A stretch of 64,000 bases of DNA, taken from assembly GCA_038040485.1 (NCBI GenBank), contig JBBPIE010000022.1, positions 1-64,000 on the forward strand. The letters are read 5' to 3'. The DNA is from Onstottus_B arcticum. Its GTDB lineage: Bacteria; Acidobacteriota; Blastocatellia; UBA7656. This document shows, one piece after another, positions 38,861-48,100 of this stretch; the first letter of the stretch is position 1; each line of letters opens with the position of its first letter. The translations under genes were made by a program, and so were the position numbers. A model generated the notes under the pieces. It was not told the DNA's origin. It did not search any database and saw only the letters and a list, made by a program, of their open reading frames with translations.

Positions 38861-39832
38861 TCACGGCTGCGCCGTGCGCGCTATAGTCTGTTCGCGCCAT
38901 TCGATCACCCGGCGCATGCCCTCTTCGACAGAGGTTGTAACATCAAAGCCCAGCAGCTCTCGCGCCTTCTTCGGACAACCCCAGCGCCGCGTCACCAGCC
39001 CCGTGTCCATCGGTTGAAACTCGGGCTCGAGCTTGCCCTCTTTACCGCGCAACCGAATAAGCAGATAGGCCAGCTCTCTGAGCGTTGTCTCGACACCGCT
39101 TGCTACGTTGAAGAACTCGTTGGTGACCGGACTCTTCAACGCCATCACATTCGCGCGCGCGACGTCTCCGGCGTAGACCAGATCGACGGTCGCCGAGCCG
39201 TCGCCGCGAACAACGGGCGGCTGGTCGGCGTCAATCCGATTCAGGAAGTGCATTATGACATCCATGTATGCCGCCTCGTATGGCTGGCGCGGACCGTAGA
39301 CGTTGAGATAGCGAAACGCAACGAAGTCGAGGCCGTATTTTTTGTAGAATGCTCGATAGTGCTGCTCGTTGGCGATCTTCGATGCGCCGTAGAACAGATC
39401 GTTATTGAAAGGATGATCCTCATCGGTCGGCAAATAGAGTCCCTCACCGTACACCGAAGATGAAGAAGCAGCAACTATCTTCTTTACCCCGGCCTCAACA
39501 CATGCCTCCAGAAGACCAAAGGTCCCAGCGATATTCACATCCAACGAGAGGCGCGGATTCTCCTGGCAGAGGCGCAGCCAAGCCGCTGCCTGATGAAACA
39601 CATAGTCAACACCTTTCAAAGCTTCGCGGATTCTTTCACTGTCGCGCAGATCGGCGCTTATTATCTCGACATCTTCAGTGGTCCGTGCCCTTTCAAGGTG
39701 CTCTATCTTGCCTCGAACGAAGCTATCATAGACGGTAACTCTAGCCCCTTCCTTGACCAGTTCGTCTACGATATGAGAACCAACAAGTCCGGCTCCACCC
39801 GTCACCAAAACCGTTGAACCCGATAAGTCCAT
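38861..39832 (-). CDS. NAD-dependent sugar epimerase/dehydratase (extended SDR)
   Basis: The protein of 323 residues has the Rossmann motif VLVTGGAGLVGSHIVDELV and the catalytic pattern SSSVYGEG followed by YGASKIANEQ (Tyr-x3-Lys). FRYLNVYGPRQ is typical of UDP-glucose 4-epimerase-like enzymes. It should epimerise or dehydrate a nucleotide sugar in the cytoplasm. It sits between the flippase-like gene and asnB in a tightly spaced operon (18 and 10 bases). The exact sugar cannot be told from the sequence; a 4-epimerase role is the most likely. Confidence 0.9.
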   Translation of the reverse strand: MDLSGSTVLVTGGAGLVGSHIVDELVKEGARVTVYDSFVRGKIEHLERARTTEDVEIISADLRDSERIREALKGVDYVFHQAAAWLRLCQENPRLSLDVNIAGTFGLLEACVEAGVKKIVAASSSSVYGEGLYLPTDEDHPFNNDLFYGASKIANEQHYRAFYKKYGLDFVAFRYLNVYGPRQPYEAAYMDVIMHFLNRIDADQPPVVRGDGSATVDLVYAGDVARANVMALKSPVTNEFFNVASGVETTLRELAYLLIRLRGKEGKLEPEFQPMDTGLVTRRWGCPKKARELLGFDVTTSVEEGMRRVIEWREQTIARTAQP

Positions 39833-39850
39833 CCAAAGTTTCTCCGTCCA

Positions 39851-40894
39851 TTATGTTGCGCGGCTGTTTAGCTCGCGTAATGATAAACTCTCAGACCACA
39901 AGCATGTGAGGCCCAGAATCCCAGATGTAATGTACATGATTGCATGCAGTACCAGCGCGAGCCCTATTGCTCTGCTGCTATCCAACCCGAAAGAGGCCAT
40001 CGCAGCGACGACAAAAAACTCATACGTGCCCACCCCACCCGGAGCAGCCGGTAGAATAAAGCTCAGGCTAAGCACTACTAGTAAGAACAGAGACGCTACC
40101 AAGGGCAAGCTGAGATTAAGCGACATCATGACCAGGGTTACCGCGATCGCTTCTATGGTCCATATCGCAAGGGTCAGCGCCAGGACCAAGAGAGCCTGCT
40201 TGAGGCTGCGAAGGACGCCGAGACCTTCCGCGAACCGTGCCACAACTGCCTGCGCCTTATGACCTAAGGTTTCAGATATGTGGCCAATTATTCGAGCAAT
40301 CCGAGGTGCTACGTTTTCGCTTTTGAAAGCCAGGAAGAGTAACGCTATGCCGACTGTCGCGCACGTCACAGCCGCGATCAGGCTGCTTCTTCGTATCAAG
40401 TCTGTCAACGGCAAGAAGACCGAAATCGCGCCAACTGTCGTCAATAGCACTAAAGCATCTATGATGCGCTCGAGTACGATCGAAGCCGCTGACTTGCTCT
40501 TGCTCACTCTGGCGCTGCGCTCAAGGGCATAGATACGCACTAGCTCTCCCATCCTGGCGGGGAGTACATTGTTGGCCATATAGCCAATCATCATGCTGTT
40601 GAAGAGAGGGCGCAGGCCGATCGTCGTCGAATACCCAAGCAAAATCTTCCATCGCACTGCTCGTACCAGATTGCTGGACGCTCCAACAAGTATCGCTAGG
40701 ACAAGCGGGACCGCATCGAGCGACTTCAACTGTTGCCACGTCAGAGCAGGGTTAATGCCTCGCAATGCCAGGTAGAGGAATGCGCCGCTTAGCAGCAGGC
40801 CCAGAAAGAGATTGAAGGATCTGAGCCGGGATTTCTTTTGCGAGTACTCCCGAACTTTTGCCTGACTTGCCAACGCAGACCCGGAGGATTCCAT
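39851..40894 (-). CDS. Flippase-like membrane protein (LPG synthase TM-region/AglD family)
   Basis: The 347-residue protein has about eight hydrophobic helices. The first follows a basic N-terminus (SRLRSFNLFLGLLLSGAFLYLAL). The family landmarks are AVRWKILLGY, GYMANNVLPARMGELVRIYALE and PAAPGGVGTYEFF. Members of this family (UPF0104) include the membrane domain of lysylphosphatidylglycerol synthase and proteins of archaeal N-glycan assembly. Here it is more likely to move or modify a lipid-linked sugar than to transfer lysine, since no synthetase domain is attached. It lies seven bases after the oxidoreductase gene. Confidence 0.88.
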   Translation of the reverse strand: MESSGSALASQAKVREYSQKKSRLRSFNLFLGLLLSGAFLYLALRGINPALTWQQLKSLDAVPLVLAILVGASSNLVRAVRWKILLGYSTTIGLRPLFNSMMIGYMANNVLPARMGELVRIYALERSARVSKSKSAASIVLERIIDALVLLTTVGAISVFLPLTDLIRRSSLIAAVTCATVGIALLFLAFKSENVAPRIARIIGHISETLGHKAQAVVARFAEGLGVLRSLKQALLVLALTLAIWTIEAIAVTLVMMSLNLSLPLVASLFLLVVLSLSFILPAAPGGVGTYEFFVVAAMASFGLDSSRAIGLALVLHAIMYITSGILGLTCLWSESLSLRELNSRAT

Positions 40895-40901
40895 ATCTTA
40901 A

Positions 40902-41945
40902 TCACCAACCTGCGGATGCCGACAGATCAATTGTCTTCCCGCCATTTTTCAAAGATTGCTCGGCAGCTTCAAGCACCTTCACAACTCGCAGGCCATCCCA
41001 TCCATCGGTGAGCGGCTTCGAACCATGCTGGATACAATCAATGAAGTGCCGGCACTCGCTCTGAAGCGGCTCGCTGAATTGAAGCGTCGGTATGACGAGA
41101 TCACCCGCTCTGATATTAAACTGGAACTCGGCAAACGTTTCCGGGGATTCCAGGAAATCATCCAGATTGGCAACTCCTTTATCGTAGAGTTGTATCTTGG
41201 CATCCAGGCTTACATCATCATAGACCAGCATCTTCTTACTTCCCACAATGGTCATTAATCGCACTTTTCGCGGGTCTAGCCAGCCAAGATGCAAGTGGGC
41301 TCCGACACCGTTTTGATACTCCAAAGTCATGAAGACAACATCTTCGATTGTGCTGCTCAGGTAAGAGAATCCTCTGGCTGATACTCGCACAGGCTCCTGA
41401 CCGAACCAGTAGTTCAGAATTGAGACATCGTGTGGCGCAAAGCTCCATAACGCGTTGACGTCATGCTGAATCCGCCCCAGGTTCACCCGCTGCGAATATA
41501 CATAAAAGAGCTTACCGAGTTCTCCACTTTCTATGTATTGCTTGATCCTCTGGACAGCGACGTTATACTCGAAAACGTGGCCGACCATCAGCACACGATT
41601 GTGGCTTTCGGCCAGTTCTATCAGCTTTCGACATTCTACTTCAGTCCTGGCGAGCGGCTTTTCAATGAATACATGCTTGCCCGAAGCCAGTAGAAAGCTG
41701 CCTAGTTCATAGTGAGTTCTAATCGGGGTTGCAATAACAACGGCGTCTACATCCTGGTTATCTCTCAAAAGCCGATAATCGCTCACCTCACTGGCATCAG
41801 GACAAAATCGTCGCCGCAAGTCTTCAACTCTCCTTATGTCGAGATCGCATAGAGCCGCGATTCTCACGTTCTCCAACGACACCAGATTCCGGATAAGGTT
41901 GGGGCCCCAATAGCCCAGCCCCACCATAGCCACGTTGACCATCAT
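40902..41945 (-). CDS. Gfo/Idh/MocA-type sugar-nucleotide oxidoreductase (WbpB/WlbA-like)
   Basis: This 347-residue enzyme has the nucleotide-binding start VAMVGLGYWGPNLIRNLV and the catalytic lysine motif HVFIEKPLARTEVECRKLI. The expected C-terminal beta-sheet dimer domain follows. With the aminotransferase (41942) and the hexapeptide acetyltransferase (43043) upstream it reproduces the WbpB-WbpE-WbpD set. That set oxidises C3 of UDP-GlcNAc-uronic acid, transaminates it and acetylates it. Start and stop codons of this and the preceding gene overlap by four bases. The UDP-sugar 6-dehydrogenase needed for the substrate is not in the window. The pathway assignment is an inference from gene order. 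Confidence 0.92.
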   Translation of the reverse strand: MMVNVAMVGLGYWGPNLIRNLVSLENVRIAALCDLDIRRVEDLRRRFCPDASEVSDYRLLRDNQDVDAVVIATPIRTHYELGSFLLASGKHVFIEKPLARTEVECRKLIELAESHNRVLMVGHVFEYNVAVQRIKQYIESGELGKLFYVYSQRVNLGRIQHDVNALWSFAPHDVSILNYWFGQEPVRVSARGFSYLSSTIEDVVFMTLEYQNGVGAHLHLGWLDPRKVRLMTIVGSKKMLVYDDVSLDAKIQLYDKGVANLDDFLESPETFAEFQFNIRAGDLVIPTLQFSEPLQSECRHFIDCIQHGSKPLTDGWDGLRVVKVLEAAEQSLKNGGKTIDLSASAGW

Positions 41946-43039
41946 CGCGCCTCTTTTACTGCTTGCGCCACATACTCGATTTGCTCGCGGGTAAGCTCCG
42001 GATACATTGGCAGCGAAACCACCTTGCCGGCTATTTGCTCTGTGATCGGAAGATTGACATTGCCATACCCTTGCTTTAGATAAGCCGGTTGCCGGTGAAG
42101 CGGAATGGGATAATGTACGCCTGCACCTATCCCTTTCGATTTGAGGTGCTCAAGCAGGGCATCGCCCCCTGGCCTGCGAATCACGTAGAGATGATAGACG
42201 TGACGAACGTTGGGAGACTCAAACGGCGTTATTACATCGCTATCGGCGAGCAGCTCGTTGTAGAGTCGGGCATGACCTCGTCGAGCTTCAGTCCAGCTTT
42301 CAAGGTGTGGCAGCTTGGCTGCGAGGATAGCAGCCTGGAGCGCGTCAAGCCGTTCGCCAAAACCTATTTCGTCGTGCTCGTACTTCGTGGTGCGGCCGTC
42401 GTCGCGCAGCTTGCGCACTCGTGCCAGCAGCGATTCGTCGTTTCCCGTCACCGCGCCTGCGTCGCCGTCAGCCCCGAGGTTCTTGGCCGGATAAAAACTG
42501 AAGCAGGCAAGGTCGCCCAGGCTGCCGCATCGCTTCCCCTCGTACTCAGCGGCATGCGCCTGGGCCGCATCTTCGATCAGCCAGAGATTATGTCGCCGAG
42601 CGATGTCGCGCAAAGCTCTCATCTCGACCGGCTGTCCATAGAGGTGGACCGGGATAATCGCTTTGGTGCGCGGAGTGATGGCGTTTTCGACCAGGTTGGG
42701 ATCAATGTTGTAAGTCCCCGGATCAATATCAACGAAAACCGGCGTCGCGCCACATTGCGATATCGGCTCTGCGGTCGCGATGAAAGTATGAGCTGTAGTA
42801 ATCACTTCGTCGCCGGCCCCAACACCGACCGCCAGCAATGCCAATTGCAATGCACTTGTGCCCGAGGCGACTCCGACCGCACCGCTCGCTCCCGAAGTTG
42901 AAGCGAACGCTCGCTCAAAATCTGCCACCTCCTTGCCCAGAATGAAGCTCGTGTTTTCGATGACACGCGTAATGGCAGCATCAATCTCAGGCTTTATGCT
43001 CGCGTACTGTGCTTTGAGGTCAACTAACGGTACTTGAAT
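41942..43039 (-). CDS. DegT/DnrJ/EryC1/StrS aminotransferase (WbpE-like), apparent ATT start
   Basis: The PLP enzyme contains ASGTSALQLALLAVG, LIEDAAQAHAAEYEGKRCGS and CFSFYPAKNLGADGDAG (the Lys binds PLP). A start at the GTG at 42928 would drop the conserved N-terminus, which is clearly encoded upstream: VPLVDLKAQYASIKPEID then ENTSFILGKEV. The frame runs back to an in-frame TGA (43043-43045) that is the stop of the acetyltransferase gene. Between it and VPLVDL the only start-like codon is ATT at 43037-43039, eight bases after an AGGAG site. That gives 365 residues. A sequencing error or read-through are the alternatives. The function is 3-amination of a keto uronic-acid nucleotide, inferred from its neighbours. 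Confidence 0.88.
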   Translation of the reverse strand: MQVPLVDLKAQYASIKPEIDAAITRVIENTSFILGKEVADFERAFASTSGASGAVGVASGTSALQLALLAVGVGAGDEVITTAHTFIATAEPISQCGATPVFVDIDPGTYNIDPNLVENAITPRTKAIIPVHLYGQPVEMRALRDIARRHNLWLIEDAAQAHAAEYEGKRCGSLGDLACFSFYPAKNLGADGDAGAVTGNDESLLARVRKLRDDGRTTKYEHDEIGFGERLDALQAAILAAKLPHLESWTEARRGHARLYNELLADSDVITPFESPNVRHVYHLYVIRRPGGDALLEHLKSKGIGAGVHYPIPLHRQPAYLKQGYGNVNLPITEQIAGKVVSLPMYPELTREQIEYVAQAVKEAR

Positions 43040-43042
43040 GAC

Positions 43043-43681
43043 TCAATCTCCTTTGCTGGTAACTTTCTGGATGGCGTAGGCAGACAGCTCGCTGACGTCC
43101 CTTACGATCCGGGCTGGATTGCCCACGACCACCTTTCCGTCAGGGACATCGCGGACCACGACGGCGCCCGCTCCTACAAGCGCGTTGCACCCGATGATTA
43201 CGCCGGGAAGCAAAGTCGCGTTGGCCCCAATTTTTGAGCCTGACATTAGATACGGTCCTTTCAGGCTGATCTTAACCCCAGGGCTTAACGGATATAGCGC
43301 GTTTGTGCAAACGACATTCGGCCCGATCCATGCCGCGTCCTCGATAATCGAATACTCAGGAATGAATACATTAGAATGAATGCGCACGCGATTGCCAATC
43401 TTCACGTGGTGCTCGATGATCGAGTGAGTCCCGATGCTTACATCGTCGCCGATTTCGTTCAGCTCCCTGATCATGACTGAATGGCCAGTCTGAAGATTAG
43501 CTCCAATGCGATTACCCGCGTAGATAACCGTGTGCGAGCGTATGATTGCGCATGGACCAATGTTTGTTTCCAGATCACCCGATTTCGCTCCCGTCGGCGC
43601 CACACCGATAATTACATACTCACCGATCTGGTGATCTTTGCCCAGACGGACATTCGGATGTATTACGTATGAAACACTCAT
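43043..43681 (-). CDS. Hexapeptide-repeat N-acetyltransferase (WbpD/WlbB-like)
   Basis: The 212-residue protein is a left-handed beta-helix acyltransferase. It has many imperfect hexapeptides (IHPNVRLGKDHQIGEYVIIG, IGANATLLPGVIIGCNALVGAGAVVVRDV) and the closing VVGNPARIVRDV. The family moves acetyl from acetyl-CoA to an amino sugar. As first gene of the operon, next to a WbpE-like aminotransferase and a WbpB-like oxidoreductase, it most likely acetylates the 3-amino group of a UDP-2-acetamido-3-amino uronic acid. Its stop TGA is immediately followed in the same frame by the next gene. Confidence 0.92.
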   Translation of the reverse strand: MSVSYVIHPNVRLGKDHQIGEYVIIGVAPTGAKSGDLETNIGPCAIIRSHTVIYAGNRIGANLQTGHSVMIRELNEIGDDVSIGTHSIIEHHVKIGNRVRIHSNVFIPEYSIIEDAAWIGPNVVCTNALYPLSPGVKISLKGPYLMSGSKIGANATLLPGVIIGCNALVGAGAVVVRDVPDGKVVVGNPARIVRDVSELSAYAIQKVTSKGD

Positions 43682-43783
43682 TTGTTACTTCCAATCGGCT
43701 ACATCAAAACCAATGCTAGTTTGTTAATCAAAGAATTAGATCACTTGAGAAGTCTGTCTGTTATTAGGTGGTCGAGGTATTAT

Positions 43784-43813
43784 TTTATACCATCGGCTGC
43801 GAAATTCTGTCAA
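43784..43813 (-). promoter_or_regulatory. Good sigma70-type promoter for the 43681-30585 operon
   Basis: On the minus strand TTGACA (43813-43808) is followed after 18 bases by TATAAA (43789-43784). The -10 region overlaps an inverted repeat ggtat/atacc (43776-43780 and 43787-43791) that could be an operator. The first start codon lies about 95 bases downstream, leaving an untranslated leader. It is the best promoter match noticed in the window. Confidence 0.65.
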
Positions 43814-43870
43814 AACTCTTTTCGTTACCTCGATGCGCGTCGGCATGCCGTGGTACGCTGACGACTAAGT

Positions 43871-45061
43871 TTGACCAGAAAAAGAGGAAGCAGTGAGTTC
43901 ACTTTAATCATCGGGGCGGGAATCGTAGGGCTGGCAGTTGCTTACAGATTGTCGGTGGTGCGTCCGTGGCTGCGCCTCACCGTTATCGAAAAGGAGTCGG
44001 AGATCGCGAGCCATCAATCCGGACACAATTCCGGCGTGCTGCACTCGGGCATTTATTACAAGCCGGGCTCCCTGAAGGCAGCTACTTGTCTTAGAGGCAG
44101 ACACGATCTGATTGCGTTCTGCGAGAGAGAGGGCATTCCCTACAAAATCTGTGGAAAAACTATCTTGGCAACAAACGACGCCGAGGCTGTTCGACTTCAG
44201 CGGCTGTTCGAGCGCGGGCTCTCGAATGGATTGACCTGCACCATGCTCGACCGGGAGCGGCTTGCTGAAATCGAGCCACATGCAGCCGGCGTCAAGGCGA
44301 TTCACGTCGGCGAGACCGGGGTCGTTGACTTCAGAAGAGTTTGCGCACAGTTCGCGTATCGGCTCGGCGAGGACGGCCATCGTATAGTGACGAGCGCGAA
44401 GGTGATCGGCGTGCGAGACGGGAACGCAGGCGTTACCGTAATCACTACCGCGGGCGAATTTGGCGCACGATACATAATCAACTGCGCTGGTCTTTATTCC
44501 GACAAGGTAGCCTCGCTTGCGCGCAACAGGCCCAATGAAAGGATTATTCCTTTCAGGGGAGAATATTATGAACTCAGGCCGGAAGCGAGCTATCTCTGCC
44601 GGGGGCTTATTTATCCGGTGCCAGGCCCACGGTTTCCATTTCTGGGAATACATCTCACTAGGAGGGTGACCGGCGAAGTTGAGTGTGGCCCAAATGCCGT
44701 TCTGTCGTTTGCGAAAGAAGGTTACAGCAAAAGCAGTATCAACCCTGCTGAATTCGTCGGGATGATAGGCTTTCCCGGCTTCTTACGGCTCGCGGCGCAT
44801 CACTGGCGCTACGGTTTACAAGAAGCATTCAAGTGTTTATCTCGCAGAGCATTTGTGAACGCGCTCAGAAAGCTCGTTCCAGAGGTAGAGGATGAGATGC
44901 TGGAGCGAGCGCCGGCCGGAGTCAGGGCAGAGATGTTAGATGATTTTGTGATCCGTGAGAGCGCCCTCACAATCAATGTGATAAACGCTCCGTCTCCCGC
45001 TGCCACTGTAGCGCTCGCGATTGCGGATTCGATCATTGAGACTCTCGACCGAAAAATGTAA
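43871..45061 (+). CDS. lhgO: L-2-hydroxyglutarate oxidase-like FAD enzyme
   Basis: The 396-residue protein has the FAD motif LIIGAGIVGLAVAYRL, the family hallmark HSGIYYKPGSLKAATCL and RGEYYELRPEASYLCRGLIYPVP. It matches LhgO, which oxidises L-2-hydroxyglutarate to 2-oxoglutarate and passes electrons to the respiratory chain. The start must be the TTG at 43871, because no ATG or GTG precedes the FAD motif in frame. No clear ribosome-binding site is seen. The gene is divergent from the sugar operon and unrelated to glycan synthesis, an isolated metabolic gene in the locus. Confidence 0.92.
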   Translation: MTRKRGSSEFTLIIGAGIVGLAVAYRLSVVRPWLRLTVIEKESEIASHQSGHNSGVLHSGIYYKPGSLKAATCLRGRHDLIAFCEREGIPYKICGKTILATNDAEAVRLQRLFERGLSNGLTCTMLDRERLAEIEPHAAGVKAIHVGETGVVDFRRVCAQFAYRLGEDGHRIVTSAKVIGVRDGNAGVTVITTAGEFGARYIINCAGLYSDKVASLARNRPNERIIPFRGEYYELRPEASYLCRGLIYPVPGPRFPFLGIHLTRRVTGEVECGPNAVLSFAKEGYSKSSINPAEFVGMIGFPGFLRLAAHHWRYGLQEAFKCLSRRAFVNALRKLVPEVEDEMLERAPAGVRAEMLDDFVIRESALTINVINAPSPAATVALAIADSIIETLDRKM

Positions 45062-45130
45062 AGCAAGCCCGGGCCGCGAGCACCTCTAAGTTGAATTGAA
45101 CGAGTCTATCCTTCTCCCTCAAGCGCCCAG

Positions 45131-48100
45131 TCATCTCTTCACCACCATCTCTAAATCGCTCCGCCCGGATGGCCGTTCGAAGGTCAGCGGAGTGTGCTTG
45201 TGCGGTATCCACTTAACGTTCCATTTAGTTTCATAGCGACGACGGTTTTCGTCGAACAGATCATCGTATTCACCTCTGTCGATCAACTTCTTAAACGCAG
45301 CCTGTCCAAAGTGGTGGACGAACACGTCCGCTGCGCATACCACGCGATAGCCGTGCGCCTTCATCCGTTGCGCGTAATCGTCGTCTTCAAACATGCCAAT
45401 CCCGAAGCGCTCATCGAGCGGGCCGACGCTTTCATAAATGTCTCTTCGAAACGCAACGCAGAACATAGCCAGCATGTGAATGTCGGCGACCTCGCCGTCG
45501 TGCTTCCAGGCCTGCTCTGCGGCAAAGGCTTCCATCTCCGCCCACGTCTGATACGGCACCTCTACCTTGGCTTCGTTGCCTACAAAGTTCGTCAGCGGGC
45601 CCACCATGCCGATTGCCGGGTTCTGCAAATGCCTGAGCAATCGGCTCAGCCAGCCCGGCGGTACAATCGTATCGTTATTCAGCAAAACTATGTACTCGCC
45701 CGTGCTGCGGGCGATACCCTGATTGTTAGCCCGCGCAAAGCCGTTGTTTGTCGAGTTCAGTATGATCTGAATCCCGGGATGCTGAGCAGCCACGTAGCGC
45801 AAGTACGCCGGCGTGCCGTCCGCCGAATCGTTGTCTACAACAATCACCTCATAGTTTGGATAGTCGGTGTTACGGATAATGCTTTCGAGACACAGTTTGT
45901 TGAGCGCGAGATTGTTATACGTAACGACGATGATGCTTGCGCGCGGGGTGACTTGGGCAAGACCAGTTTGGATCAGCTCATATCGCTGTTCCCACGTATG
46001 TTGTTGGGCGAAACGCCGGCGGTGGGCCGTCATCTCGGGATCATTTTCCGCTACTGCCCTGTCGAGCTGAGAGATGAAATCATCTTTGTCTTCGGCTATG
46101 TAAAGATACTCTCGATAAGGTTCGATCTCGGCCAGAGCGACAGAGACTACCGGCTTGCCCGCGCTCAGGTATTCGTAAAGTTTCACTGGATCCGTTGCTT
46201 CAGTGATAGGGTTGACCTTGAAAGGGATCATGCACGCGTCGAAGTGATACAGGTACTGCGGCATCGTCTCATAAGGCTGCTGCCCTAGAATGCGAACGTT
46301 GGTCAGCGCTTTCAACTCCGACACGTCCACATCGAACACGCCGCCCAGCAGCACGAACGTGTAGTCGGGCCGCTGGCGAGCCGCTTCAGTCAGAAGCTCA
46401 ACGTCAAACCAATCGGCAATCGCCCCGTAATAACCGATGACCGGATGCTTGATTTCTGCCAATACTGTGTTGGGGCGATAACGTTCAGCATAGAAATCCC
46501 AATCAACAGCGTTGCGGGCCAGCACCATCGGTCGATCGTACGCCTGCCATTTTTCGTACAAACGCCGGCCCGTGACCACAAGTAGATCGCATCGGCGAAC
46601 CAGTTCCAATTCCATATCGAGCAGACTGCGCTTGATCCCCGGAAAGTTTTCCCATTCGTCCATGCAGTCGTAAATCACGCGCCAGTTCCAGATCTGCTTC
46701 GCCTCGAGCGCCAAGCCTCCCCAGGACGCGATCATCACGTATCCTACGGCTTCGTCAATTTGAAACATACGGCGCAGCTCGTCCAGCGAGGCAAGCAATG
46801 CCGCTCGATTCCGGCCTTCCACTACTTCTCCGTATACGTCCGGCGAGTGCTCGGCTGCAAGTTGCACCTCAAACACATTCTCTTTAATCTTGCTCACCTG
46901 CACGCGAGGGGTCGCTCCAGATGGCCGGAAGCGAGAGGTGCTTATGTAAAAGACCCTATGCCCGTGTGCCGCGAACTGGGACAGGATCTGTTGCGGACGC
47001 TGATAGCGAAACTCCCAGTCGATTATCGAGAAGCAGATCACGTCGGGGCGATGCAGCGCCGCTGCAGGCGGACGCTTATCTAAGATAGCGGGCACCTCTT
47101 CTTCTTTGAGATGAGGGAGCAGCGTCAATGACGGGTAAAGGTCAAGCTGCTCTGCTTCCTGTAATTCAACCTCTTTAGGACGCTGTGAAACTTCGGACGA
47201 CATTAACTCGATTGCAAGCTTGACTTCTGCTAGCTCAATTGTAAGCAACTGCATAGACTCTTCCAGGTGAATCGCCGGCGGCGCTGGCTGTCCGTTAGTG
47301 GTCTTCGGCATAAGACCAAGCATTCTATAGATAGGCAGCAGGTAGCGATACTTGATTGGGCCGTAGAGACTCAACAAACGCCAGCCCAACGTGTTGGTCA
47401 TTCTATTGAGCCGAGCGTCGGTTGCAGCCAACTGCCCCGAGAGCATTTGTATAGCCTGGTCCTTTTTTGTCAGTTGGATCTTCAGCAAATTGTTCGATCC
47501 TGCCAGGCGCTGATTCTTCTTCGGTGACTCAGCCAATTCACCTTTCAGGCTCGCAATCGTTTCTTCGTGTGTGCGGACAATTGTTTCTCTCTGCTTGAGC
47601 TGTACCAAACCGTACCGCGCCTCTTCCTCTTTTTCGGTCAGCTTCGTCGTCAGTTCTGCTACTCGCGCCAAAAGCGCGTTTGAGGCTCGCTCCCGCTCAG
47701 CGAGTTTGGATAAGGTTTGCGCGAGATCTTCTTTTTCCGCCAACACCGCTTTCCGCAAAGCAACCAATTCCTCCTGGAGGGATGCAATTGCCTTGTCTCG
47801 CGCAGTGATAATTTTCCCCTCTTCCGCAACGTGCTGCGATAAATGTGCAATTGCCTCGTCTCGCGCAACAACTATCTTTTCCTTCTCTGTCGCCTGCGCA
47901 CTCTCTTCAGCTTGCCGCAATGCGACCAATTCCTCCTGGAGGGATGCAATTGCCTTATCTCGCGCAACAATGATCTTTTCTTTCTCTGGTAGTTGTGCTG
48001 CTAACGCCTGCGCGTGCGCCGAGGATGCCTGCGCAGCTCGCGTTTTTTCTTCCAGTGCCGCTGCAAACGTCTGCCCCTTCTCCTTCAGCTGGGCAGTGAG

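Noticed and set aside
42926..42928. GTG at 42928 as the start of the WbpE-like aminotransferase
   Set aside because: It would remove the conserved N-terminal segment VPLVDLKAQYASIKPEID, which is plainly encoded upstream in frame.
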